NCBI GenBank assembly: GCA_026785645.1
Contig: JAJAZM010000020.1
Span: 1 to 13,371 of the forward strand
Direction: 5' to 3'
Origin: Sphingomonas bacterium
Lineage (GTDB): Bacteria; Pseudomonadota; Alphaproteobacteria; Sphingomonadales; Sphingomonadaceae
DNA length: 13,371 nt
Shown here: piece by piece, positions 6,949-13,371 of the stretch
How positions within the stretch are numbered: the first letter of the stretch is position 1
Layout of the letters: each line of letters opens with the position of its first letter
The notes under the pieces: model-generated
The model's database searches: none
Told to the model about the DNA's origin: nothing
What the model saw: the letters and a program-made list of their open reading frames with translations, nothing else
Program-made: the position numbers and the translations under genes

Positions 6949-7044
6949 ACCTTCTCGATTAACGTTAGGACGAGGCAGCTGTGTCCGTCTTGACGAGACT
7001 GCGCAAGTGCGCCCGCACCATCAGACTGTAAAGTGTTTGGCGGC

Positions 7045-7074
7045 AATGTCAGCAATAGGTCGAAAGCGGACATT
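7045..7074. repeat. 30-bp imperfect palindrome (AATGTC ... GACATT)
   Basis: AATGTCAGC (7045-7053) pairs with GCGGACATT (7066-7074), with one mismatch and a 12-nt loop. The reverse complement begins AATGTCCGCTTTCGACC. I recall this type of palindrome as common between genes in alphaproteobacteria, where it gives spurious short reading frames; that could not be checked here. It lies between the kinase promoter region and the small ORF. Confidence 0.6.
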
Positions 7075-7154
7075 AGCCTCTAGTCCGTCAGAGCTCGAGA
7101 GCCGACGCTAAGATAACGCTTTCCTACACCTTTAAATTTGTTCCATAGGGGTTC

Positions 7155-7298
7155 ATGAATAACGAACAAGAATTACCAGAACAAGATGACGCCGACGAAA
7201 TCCCTGACCTCCCCGACCGCCGCGCCGAGATCGCGCATCACATGGCGGCGCTTGAGGATCTTGCCGATCTTTCCGCGCGAACCGACGACCAAAGTTGA
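7155..7298 (+). CDS. small acidic protein, 47 aa, unknown function
   Basis: A short reading frame from ATG 7155 to TGA 7296-7298. The peptide begins MNNEQELPEQDDADEIPDLP and continues RRAEIAHHMAALEDLADLSA; about a third of its residues are Asp or Glu. The second half could form one amphipathic helix. AGGGG (7147-7151) lies just upstream as a ribosome-binding site. Third codon positions from codon 11 on are mostly G or C, as in real genes here, whereas the first ten codons are AT-rich. I recognise no family. It points towards glnA, 157 nt away, and is divergent from the histidine kinase. It could be a small regulator, a leader gene, or a remnant of a longer gene. Confidence 0.5.
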   Translation: MNNEQELPEQDDADEIPDLPDRRAEIAHHMAALEDLADLSARTDDQS

Positions 7299-7374
7299 TT
7301 CTGAAGTTGATGAACCCCCGTTTGACCCCCCTCGAGCGAGTCGATGGGTGAAATCTTCACGCCGCCCGTGACTC

Positions 7375-7427
7375 TCACACGCGCTTCCGCAAATCGCTGT
7401 CGCTAAAGGCGGTCGGGGGCCGTGTGA
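7375..7427 (+). promoter_or_regulatory. possible stem-loop in the glnA leader
   Basis: TCACACG (7375-7381) is complementary to CGTGTGA (7421-7427), and inside it CCGC (7387-7390) can pair with GCGG (7409-7412). The structure ends 28 nt before the glnA start codon at 7456. There is no T-run, so it is not a classical terminator. No glutamine-riboswitch core was recognised. Found by eye; it may be chance. Confidence 0.2.
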
Positions 7428-7455
7428 TTCTCAAATTCAGCGAATGGAACTGGTC

Positions 7456-8868
7456 ATGGCGAGCGAAGCGGCGAAGATCTTGAAGGCCATCGAGGATCAG
7501 GAAATCGAATGGGTCGACCTTCGATTTACCGATCCCAAGGGAAAGTGGCAGCATCTCAGCATGGTCGCCGGCGCGATCGACGAGGATATGCTGACCGACG
7601 GTTTCATGTTCGACGGCAGCTCGATCGAGGGCTGGAAGGCGATCAACGAGAGCGACATGATCCTCAAGCCCGATTTGTCGGCGACCTACATCGACCCCTT
7701 CTCCGCCACCCCGATGATGATCGTCGTGTGCAACATCGTCGAACCCTCGACCGGCGAGCTCTACAATCGCGACCCGCGTTCGACCGCGACCCGCGCCGAG
7801 GCCTATCTCAAGGCGACCGGGGTCGGCGACACCGTGTTCGTCGGCCCCGAAGCCGAGTTCTTCATGTTCGACGACGTCCGATTCGAGGATAGCTACGCCA
7901 CCAGTTTCTACGCGCTCGACGATATCGAGCTGCCGGGCAATTCGTCCAAGCAATATGACGGCGGCAACCTCGCTCACCGGCCGCGCGCCAAGGGCGGCTA
8001 TTTCCCCGTCGCCCCGGTCGACAGCGCCGGCGACATCCGCGCCGAAATGGTCTCGACCATGCTCGACATGGGGCTGCCGTGCGACAAGCATCATCATGAA
8101 GTCGCGGCCGCCCAGCATGAGCTCGGGCTGACCTATGGCAAATTGGTCGAAACCGCCGACCGCATGCAGGTCTACAAATACGTCGTCCACATGGTCGCGC
8201 AGGCCTATGGCAAGACCGCCACCTTCATGCCCAAGCCGATAGCCAGGGATAATGGCTCGGGCATGCACACCCACATGTCGATCTGGAAGGGCGGCAAGCC
8301 GCTGTTCGCGGGCAATGGCTATGCCGGCCTGTCGGAAATGGCGCTCTATTTCATCGGCGGGGTGATCAAGCATGCCCGCGCCTTGAACGCCTTCACCAAC
8401 CCGACCACCAACAGCTACAAGCGGCTCGTCCCCGGCTTCGAAGCCCCGGTTTTATTGGCCTATTCGTCGCGCAACCGCTCGGCCTCGTGCCGCATTCCCT
8501 ATGGCGCGGGCGACAAGGCCAAGCGCGTCGAGTTCCGCTTCCCCGACGCCATGGCCAATCCCTATCTTGCCTATTCCGCGCTGCTGATGGCCGGGCTCGA
8601 CGGCATCCAGAGCCGGATCCACCCGGGCGAGGCGATGGACAAGAATCTCTACGACCTTCCACCGGCTGAGCTGGTCAATGTGCCGACCGTCTGCGGCTCG
8701 CTTCGCGAAGCCCTGGTCAGCCTCGACAACGACCGCGCCTTTTTGACCAAGGGCGACGTGTTCAGCGACGACCAGATCGACGCCTATATGGAATTGAAGT
8801 GGGACGACGTGATGCGTTGGGAGACCACCCCCAGCCCGGTCGAGTTCGACATGTATTATTCGTCCTGA
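7456..8868 (+). CDS. glnA: type I glutamine synthetase
   Basis: A 470-aa GSI enzyme that makes glutamine from glutamate, ammonia and ATP as a cytosolic dodecamer. Family landmarks appear in order. They are MFDGSSIEGW (51-60) with its Asp-50-type loop, PEAEFFMFD with E132 and E134, KHHHEVAAAQHE (211-222) with E215 and E222, and DNGSGMHTHMS with H271. NPTTNSYKRLVPGFEAP (315-331), VEFRFPD with E359, and the adenylylation site Y399 in MDKNLYDLPP follow. Y399 corresponds to E. coli Tyr397, so control by GlnE, itself PII-dependent, is expected. ATG 7456 is preferred: the frame opens at ATG 7444, but that codon has no Shine-Dalgarno sequence, while GGAA precedes 7456 by 6 nt and family members begin near this point. 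glnB usually lies directly upstream; here about 2.5 kb separates them. Confidence 0.97.
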   Translation: MASEAAKILKAIEDQEIEWVDLRFTDPKGKWQHLSMVAGAIDEDMLTDGFMFDGSSIEGWKAINESDMILKPDLSATYIDPFSATPMMIVVCNIVEPSTGELYNRDPRSTATRAEAYLKATGVGDTVFVGPEAEFFMFDDVRFEDSYATSFYALDDIELPGNSSKQYDGGNLAHRPRAKGGYFPVAPVDSAGDIRAEMVSTMLDMGLPCDKHHHEVAAAQHELGLTYGKLVETADRMQVYKYVVHMVAQAYGKTATFMPKPIARDNGSGMHTHMSIWKGGKPLFAGNGYAGLSEMALYFIGGVIKHARALNAFTNPTTNSYKRLVPGFEAPVLLAYSSRNRSASCRIPYGAGDKAKRVEFRFPDAMANPYLAYSALLMAGLDGIQSRIHPGEAMDKNLYDLPPAELVNVPTVCGSLREALVSLDNDRAFLTKGDVFSDDQIDAYMELKWDDVMRWETTPSPVEFDMYYSS

Positions 8869-8873
8869 TCATT

Positions 8874-8922
8874 CCTCCCCGAGCTTGCTCGGGGAGGGGG
8901 ACGGGCGAAGCTGTGGAGGGGC
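8874..8922. repeat. REP-like palindrome and probable glnA terminator
   Basis: CCTCCCCGAGC (8874-8884), TT, GCTCGGGGAGG (8887-8897) form a perfect 11-bp GC-rich stem just after the glnA stop. The sequence goes on as GGGACGGGCGAAGCTGTGGA and GGGGCTTTT, ending in a short T-run. Two-part CCTCCCC...GGAGGGG elements of this look are familiar as dispersed intergenic repeats in sphingomonads (recalled, not checked). The strong hairpin would also stop glnA transcription. Confidence 0.65.
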
Positions 8923-9013
8923 TTTTCGAACAATTAGAGAAACAGCCAGAATTAGCCCTTTCGTAACCAACGCGCGTCAATATGCCCGGACCATGGCATG
9001 CGAGGTCCGATCG

Positions 9014-9949
9014 ATGAACAGTTTCCGCTCCGCGCTCAACAAGGGCGAGGGCCTCCACCCGTCCGGCCCGTTGATGCCGGGCAAGAAACCGTCGGGAGCC
9101 AATGAATCCAAGGGTTTGGGTTCGGTTCCGGTGGCGCGCGAGGCCACCCGCAACGTCGACCACCGCGACGATGATCGCCACCGCCTGCAGGCCGAACATG
9201 CAACCTTGAAGGTGGCGCGCAAGAATCACGAGGTCGACCTGATCAACCTGTCGGGCGGCGGCGCGATGATCCGCACCGATGTCGAGCTTGCCATGTGGCA
9301 GAAGGTACATCTCGGGCTCGGCGATTGCCAGCCGGTCGAATGCGCCGTCCGCTGGATCCGCGGCGATCGCATCGGCCTCGAATTCGCCCATGAAACCCAG
9401 GTCGGCGGCGACAGCGACCAGCGCGACGCGATGCTGCTCGACGCGTTGCAGCGTTCCTTCCCCGAGTCCGCCTCGCCAGCAGCGCCCGCCAAGCCGCCGG
9501 TGGCGCCCGCCCCGGCCAGGCCGGTCGCGGAGCCGACCGGCGAACAGCGGCGCACCGAGCTTCGCCATCCGCTCATCTGGTGGGGCGAAATCCATTACAA
9601 TCACGACACCAACCGGGTCCGCCTGCGCAACATCTCCGAGCAAGGTGCGCTGGTCGACAGCGATGTCGCCTTCGCCAGCGATGCCGAAGTATTGCTCGAC
9701 CTCGGTGCCGCGGGGCAGCATTTCGCGACCGTCACCTGGTCGCGCGGCGACCAGGTCGGCCTGCGGTTTGCAAGCCCGTTCGACATCGCCTCGCTGGCCA
9801 AGGTGAAGCCCGAGGTGGCGACCCATCAATGGGCCCGTCCATCCTATCTCAAGAGCGGGCGCCAGACCGAGGCCGATTGGGCCAATGGCTGGCAAAGCCC
9901 GACCGTCAACCAGCTCCGCGACGACCTTGAAGGCTTTCTCAAGCGCTAA
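9014..9949 (+). CDS. tandem PilZ-domain protein (putative c-di-GMP effector)
   Basis: A 311-aa soluble protein with two PilZ domains. The first, at about 48-128, has R51-DDD-R55 (RxxxR) and NLSGGG with N78, S80 and G83 (D/N-x-S-x-x-G). The second, at about 178-258, has R180-TEL-R184 and NISEQG with N206, S208 and G211. Both domains thus keep the residues that bind cyclic di-GMP. A linker rich in Ala and Pro (152-174) joins them, and both ends look disordered. There is no membrane segment, GGDEF, EAL or glycosyltransferase domain, so it is likely a stand-alone receptor; the process it controls (motility, polysaccharide, cell cycle) cannot be read. The start at ATG 9014 has GAGG 8 nt upstream; the frame is open further upstream, from 8885, but that part overlaps the REP-like element. 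Its stop codon is interlocked with that of the convergent membrane-protein gene. Confidence 0.9.
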   Translation: MNSFRSALNKGEGLHPSGPLMPGKKPSGANESKGLGSVPVAREATRNVDHRDDDRHRLQAEHATLKVARKNHEVDLINLSGGGAMIRTDVELAMWQKVHLGLGDCQPVECAVRWIRGDRIGLEFAHETQVGGDSDQRDAMLLDALQRSFPESASPAAPAKPPVAPAPARPVAEPTGEQRRTELRHPLIWWGEIHYNHDTNRVRLRNISEQGALVDSDVAFASDAEVLLDLGAAGQHFATVTWSRGDQVGLRFASPFDIASLAKVKPEVATHQWARPSYLKSGRQTEADWANGWQSPTVNQLRDDLEGFLKR

Positions 9950-11349
9950 CGGCGGCGGTGGATGACGGCGACCTTGTCGGCGTAAATCCGCTCCCACGCT
10001 GGGTCTGAATCGAGCCGGCCGATAAGGCCTGAATAGCGCGGGGCGAGCATCGTCCACTTAAGGTCGTACCGCCGGGCGGCGCGGTCGAAGGCCAGCCGGT
10101 TGCCGTTCAGGATATGCTGGTAATCGGCGAAAAACGCATCGCCATACATGTCCGACCGCCCGTCGATATACGGCTTGATCCCGGCCAGGATCAGCGGGCC
10201 GCCGAAGTCATAGCCGTTGAGCCCCGGCGACGACCGGAGATCGTCCGGAAGCGCCGCAATTGCGGATTTGGGGTTGGCTCCATTCTCCGCCGGCTCGAGC
10301 GGGGTGAGGATGCGGAACAGCAACAGTCCGGTCAGCGCCGATGCAAGGCCGACCGCGACCAGTCGCCTTTGCTGCGGCTCAGCGAACAATGCCGGTCTCG
10401 TCCCCCGCCCCATCGCCCTCGGCAGCAGCATTGCGGCGATGATCGCAAGCACCGCCTGGTGCCGCATCTGGTGGAAGGCGAGCAACAACAGCAACGCCAG
10501 CAGCCCCGCCATCACCGGCCGAAGCCTGACCCCGCGCCACGCCATCAGCAACGCGGCAATCCCCAGCGCGACGAAGAAATAGGGCGTCCGCCCCCAGTTG
10601 CTCGGCCGCCATTCGACGATCAACGTCAGGGTCTTCAGCTGCGCCACTTCGATCGGATAGAGGAAATTGTGGATGCCGTTGGGATTGACCATCGCCGCGA
10701 GCGCGGCGGCAATCCCGAACACCAGCCAGCCACGCACCGCCGGCCAGCGCCATCTGGCCTCAAGGCAAGCATCGAGCGCGAACACCGCGGCGATCACCAG
10801 CCCGATGGCGAAGCTGGCGTGGAGATTGGCCCACAGGATCATCAGCGCAGCGGCGGCGAGCGGCGGCGTGCGGCCGTCGTCGCGGGCCTTGAGCAACAGG
10901 CTGAGCCACACTGCGAGCATCACCCACCCGAGCAAATGCGGACGCGCCAATGTCATCGGAATAAGGATCAGGTTCAACAGGATAACGGTAACCGCGATGC
11001 CGAGCGGCCCGACCCACCGCCGCGCTTGCCCGACGATCACCAGGTGCAGCGCAACGAGCGCCGCAGTGACCACCGCCGCCACCCCACCGAACCCGGCAAC
11101 GCGGTGTGCGGCGCCGTAAATCAGCTGCGATCCCCATTCGAATGCCATCCACGGCTGGCCCGCAAAAGTGAACGAGAATGGATCTTCATATGGGACGCTG
11201 CGATGGTCGAGCATCCATTGCCCTGCGGCGATATGCCAGCGCACATCGCCGTCGTTGAAGATGGTCAGCGAACTACCCAGCGCGATCGGCACCAGCAAGC
11301 CGAACACCACCAGCACCAGCCGCTCGATGTCGGCGCGGTCAATCGTCAT
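9946..11349 (-). CDS. polytopic membrane protein, GT-C-like, unknown function
   Basis: A 467-aa inner-membrane protein with about ten hydrophobic segments from residue 10 to about 350, then a soluble tail of about 110 residues. The first outer loop carries NDGDVRWHIAAGQWMLDHRS (32-51), then DPFSFTFAGQPWMAFEW to residue 72. An acidic D-x-D-x-x-W-H in the first loop is typical of GT-C lipid-linked sugar transferases. The tail holds NGYDFGG and IDGRSDMYG (395-403). I recall this pairing from a widespread uncharacterised membrane family; its activity is unknown, so a glycosyltransferase role is inference. It starts at ATG 11349, overlapping the end of the kgtP-like gene by 11 nt, and is the last gene of the leftward operon. 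Confidence 0.78.
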   Translation of the reverse strand: MTIDRADIERLVLVVFGLLVPIALGSSLTIFNDGDVRWHIAAGQWMLDHRSVPYEDPFSFTFAGQPWMAFEWGSQLIYGAAHRVAGFGGVAAVVTAALVALHLVIVGQARRWVGPLGIAVTVILLNLILIPMTLARPHLLGWVMLAVWLSLLLKARDDGRTPPLAAAALMILWANLHASFAIGLVIAAVFALDACLEARWRWPAVRGWLVFGIAAALAAMVNPNGIHNFLYPIEVAQLKTLTLIVEWRPSNWGRTPYFFVALGIAALLMAWRGVRLRPVMAGLLALLLLLAFHQMRHQAVLAIIAAMLLPRAMGRGTRPALFAEPQQRRLVAVGLASALTGLLLFRILTPLEPAENGANPKSAIAALPDDLRSSPGLNGYDFGGPLILAGIKPYIDGRSDMYGDAFFADYQHILNGNRLAFDRAARRYDLKWTMLAPRYSGLIGRLDSDPAWERIYADKVAVIHRRR

Positions 11350-12619
11350 TGATCAGGCTGCTATGCTTGGTCTCACGCATTCGGATATAGGCAATCAGCG
11401 ACCCAAGGATGACCACCGAGACGTAGATGTAGAACCACCGTTCGTGGCCGATCTGCTTCAAATAGAGCGCGACATATTCCGCGGTCCCGCCGAACAGGGT
11501 GTTGGCGATGGCGTAGGGCAAGGCGACCCCCAACGCGCGGATGTGGGCCGGGAAAAGCTCGGCCTTCACCACCGCGTTGATCGAGGTATAGCCGGTGACC
11601 ATCACCAGCGCCGCCATCACCAGACCGAACGCGGCGAGCGGGCTGGTCGTGGTCTCGAGCGCGACGAACAAGGGATAAGTGGTGAGCGCCCCGGCGATCC
11701 CGAAGAAGATCATCACCGGCCGACGCCCGATGCGGTCCGACAAAGCGCCGCCGACCGGCTGGAGCAGCATGAATACGAACAAGGCGGCGGTCATGATCCG
11801 CGACGCCACCGCGCGGTCGAAGCCGACGGTGTTGGCGAGATATTTCTGCATGTAGGTGGTGTAAGCATAGAAGGCGAGCGTCCCCCCCGCGGTCAGTGCC
11901 ATGACCAGCAGCGCCTCCCTGGGATGGTCGCGAAACAGGTTGGCGCCGCTCGATTTGGGGCGATTGCCGGCGGCCGCGACCTTCTGGTAATTTTCGGTCT
12001 CGGTGAGGTTGCGACGAATGACGAACACTACCACCGCCAGCACCGCCCCGATCCCGAACGCAATGCGCCAGCCGACCCGCTCCATCCCCGCCTCGCCCAA
12101 TTGCGACTGGAGGACGAGCAGCAGCGCCAGCGCGAGCAATTGCCCGGCGATCAGCGTGACATATTGGAAGCTCGACCAGAAACCGCGCCGTTCCTTGCCC
12201 GCCATCTCCGACAAATACGTCGCGCTCGAACCATATTCGCCGCCCAGGCTCAGCCCCTGGATCATCCGCGCCACGATCAGCACCGCCGGCGCGAGCAATC
12301 CAGCGGTGGCATACGTCGGTGCGCACGCGATCATCAGCGAGCCGAGGCACATCAGCGACACCGACAACGTCAGCCCGGCTTTGCGCCCGCGCCGGTCGGC
12401 GTACATCCCCATCACCCACGCCCCGATCGGCCGCATCACAAACCCGACCGCGAACACCGCTGCGGTGTTTAGCAATTGCGCGGTAGTGTCGCCCTTGGGG
12501 AAGAACACCGGCGCGAAGTAGAGCGCAAACGCCGAATAGACATACCAGTCGAACCATTCGACCAGGTTCCCCGCGCTTCCACCGACGATGTTGGTCAGCC
12601 GCCGCCTGGCGTCAACCAC
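11339..12619 (-). CDS. kgtP: alpha-ketoglutarate:H+ symporter-like MFS permease (MHS family)
   Basis: A 426-aa, 12-helix major-facilitator transporter of the metabolite:H+ symporter family. It follows E. coli KgtP nearly end to end: GNLVEWFDWYVYSAFALYFA at 17-36, GFVMRPIGAW, the loop 2-3 motif GMYADRRGRK (71-80), QGLSLGGEYGSSATYLSEMA (121-140), the mid-protein repeat GALSDRIGRR (291-300), and KAELFPAHIRALGV. KgtP imports 2-oxoglutarate with protons, a compound sensed by PII. The substrate call rests on overall likeness, and another dicarboxylate or osmolyte is possible. The start is GTG 12619, which overlaps the stop of the permease gene by 8 nt (GTGGTTGA). It continues into the GT-C-like gene with an 11-nt overlap. 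Confidence 0.9.
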   Translation of the reverse strand: MVDARRRLTNIVGGSAGNLVEWFDWYVYSAFALYFAPVFFPKGDTTAQLLNTAAVFAVGFVMRPIGAWVMGMYADRRGRKAGLTLSVSLMCLGSLMIACAPTYATAGLLAPAVLIVARMIQGLSLGGEYGSSATYLSEMAGKERRGFWSSFQYVTLIAGQLLALALLLVLQSQLGEAGMERVGWRIAFGIGAVLAVVVFVIRRNLTETENYQKVAAAGNRPKSSGANLFRDHPREALLVMALTAGGTLAFYAYTTYMQKYLANTVGFDRAVASRIMTAALFVFMLLQPVGGALSDRIGRRPVMIFFGIAGALTTYPLFVALETTTSPLAAFGLVMAALVMVTGYTSINAVVKAELFPAHIRALGVALPYAIANTLFGGTAEYVALYLKQIGHERWFYIYVSVVILGSLIAYIRMRETKHSSLINDD

Positions 12620-13371
12620 CGGGCGTCACCTCGGCCCTCGCCCGCGCCCGCGCCGCCGCGCCACTGCCATAGATCGCATAGAGGATCAGGCCGATAACCT
12701 GCGCTCCGACAAAGAATAGCTGGGTCTTGGTCGGCAGGCTGATGAACAGATAGAGGCAGCCGAGGATTCCGCCGATCCCGATCACCCATGGCAATGGCGC
12801 GCGGAATTTGCGCTCCCGGTCGGGCTCGCGCACCCGCAGCACGAGCATCGCCGCGCACACCGCGACGAACGCCACCAATGTCCCGGCATTGGCCAGCGCG
12901 GCGATGTCTGCCAGCGGGACAAGCCCGGCGATGATCGACACCACGACCGCGGTGAAGATGGTGATCCGTACCGGGGTTCCACGCGACGACACCCGCGCCA
13001 GGCTGGCGGGGAGCAGGCCGTCGCGCGCGACGGTGAAGAAGATCCGGCTCTGCCCGAAGAAGAAGGCGAGGATCACCGTCGGAAGCGCAATCACCGCCGA
13101 GGCGCCGAGCACCCGCGCCGCCCAACCTTGATCGATCTCGCGCAGGATCAGCGCCAGCGGCTCGGGGCTGTCGGCGAAGCGGGTGGTGACCACCGCGCCG
13201 ATCGCCGCCGCCGCGACCACCATGTAGATAATCACGCACAGCACCATCGATCCGACAATTCCGATGGCGAGGTCGCGGCCAGGATCCTTGGCTTCCTCGG
13301 CCGCAGTGGCGATGGCTTCGAACCCGTAGAAAGCGAAGAAAATGATCGCCGCCGCAGCCATCACCCCGACC
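12612..13371 (-). CDS. APC-family amino-acid permease (5' end outside the window)
   Basis: The last 253 codons of an amino-acid transporter; the upstream part, with about the first five helices, is missing. The start of the visible part, IIFFAFYGFEAIATAAEEAK followed by DPGRDLAIGI, is the conserved TM6-loop region of the APC superfamily (CAT/YfnA-like). Further segments follow, including FFFGQSRIFFTVARDGLLP and SLARVSSRGTPV, which match TM8 and its following loop. The C-terminal helices end in a short basic tail rich in Ala and Arg. Substrate specificity (cationic or neutral amino acids) cannot be read. It is the first visible gene of the leftward operon with kgtP. No start codon is annotated because the frame is open at the edge. 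Confidence 0.88.
   Translation of the reverse strand, partial: VGVMAAAAIIFFAFYGFEAIATAAEEAKDPGRDLAIGIVGSMVLCVIIYMVVAAAAIGAVVTTRFADSPEPLALILREIDQGWAARVLGASAVIALPTVILAFFFGQSRIFFTVARDGLLPASLARVSSRGTPVRITIFTAVVVSIIAGLVPLADIAALANAGTLVAFVAVCAAMLVLRVREPDRERKFRAPLPWVIGIGGILGCLYLFISLPTKTQLFFVGAQVIGLILYAIYGSGAAARARARAEVTPGG

Noticed and set aside
6713..7111. plus-strand open frame that reads through the palindrome at 7045-7074
   Set aside because: It is mostly antisense to the kinase; its tail (MSAIGRKRTLA) is a translated repeat of the kind that yields spurious genes in alphaproteobacteria.
7115..7144. EcfG-type general-stress promoter for the kinase (GGAAC at 7144-7140, CGTT at 7118-7115, minus strand)
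   Set aside because: The spacer is 21 bp, whereas this class needs 16-17 bp.
7292..7311. direct repeat AAGTTGAT ... AAGTTGAT with 12-bp period as an operator
   Set aside because: There are only two short copies, one overlapping the end of the small ORF, and no supporting dyad; it may be chance.
7344..7406. 20-codon ORF in the glnA leader (MGEIFTPPVTLTRASANRCR) as a leader peptide
   Set aside because: It has no glutamine run or clear ribosome-binding site, and a frame this short is expected by chance.
7299..7455. sigma-54/NtrC-type promoter before glnA
   Set aside because: I found no GG-N10-GC element with the TGGCAC/TTGC cores and no NtrC-like dyad by eye.
7375..8373. 332-codon open frame antisense to glnA
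   Set aside because: It mirrors the highly conserved glnA sequence; there is no ribosome-binding site or recognisable domain.
8762..10057. 431-codon open frame on the minus strand
   Set aside because: It is antisense to the end of glnA and the whole PilZ gene, crosses the REP-like element and shows no domain.
11168..12472. 434-codon open frame on the plus strand
   Set aside because: It lies antisense to the membrane protein and kgtP; its His/Arg/Gln-rich low-complexity product is a shadow of high-GC coding sequence.

Overview
This is a GC-rich, densely packed stretch of a bacterial chromosome. Codon use (strong G/C preference at third positions) and gene content suggest an alphaproteobacterium, most likely a sphingomonad such as Sphingomonas. 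The supporting content is a PII/glutamine synthetase locus, a tandem PilZ protein, a KgtP-type permease, an HWE histidine kinase, and palindromic intergenic repeats of alphaproteobacterial type. The genus is an inference. I see no rRNA, tRNA, CRISPR array or insertion sequence.

Left part (1-2926, minus strand): a run of four genes read right to left. They are a CinA-N-type molybdopterin-binding-domain protein, a GT-B glycosyltransferase 7 nt downstream, a TonB-like single-pass protein, and the first 50 codons of a TIR-domain protein that leaves the window. On the other side of a 49-bp gap, type I methionine aminopeptidase (map) runs rightward and converges on a LicC-like nucleotidyltransferase (3808-4536, minus).

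Centre (4595-8868): the nitrogen locus. glnB (PII) is followed after 2 nt by a small helix-turn-helix gene, and glnA (glutamine synthetase) lies about 2.5 kb further on. Between them sit a secreted NTF2-like hypothetical protein (minus), an orphan cytosolic PAS-HWE histidine kinase (minus) of visibly lower GC, and a 47-codon acidic small ORF (plus). glnB and glnA are usually adjacent in alphaproteobacteria, so this looks like a split glnBA operon. Degenerate copies of an AATGTCCGC-type palindrome flank the kinase. A strong hairpin, probably a REP-like element that also terminates transcription, follows glnA.

Right part (9014-13371): a cytosolic protein with two PilZ domains, both keeping c-di-GMP-binding motifs, ends with its stop codon interlocked with that of a minus-strand operon. 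That operon reads: APC-family amino-acid permease (5' end outside the window), kgtP-like 2-oxoglutarate permease, and a large GT-C-like membrane protein of unknown function. Each junction overlaps (8 and 11 nt), which suggests translational coupling.

Functional thread: PII senses 2-oxoglutarate and glutamine status, GlnA makes glutamine, and a 2-oxoglutarate permease with an amino-acid permease lie close by. The least explained items are the HTH gene coupled to glnB, the kinase insertion, the small ORF before glnA, the tandem PilZ protein, the GT-C-like protein and the TIR protein at the edge.
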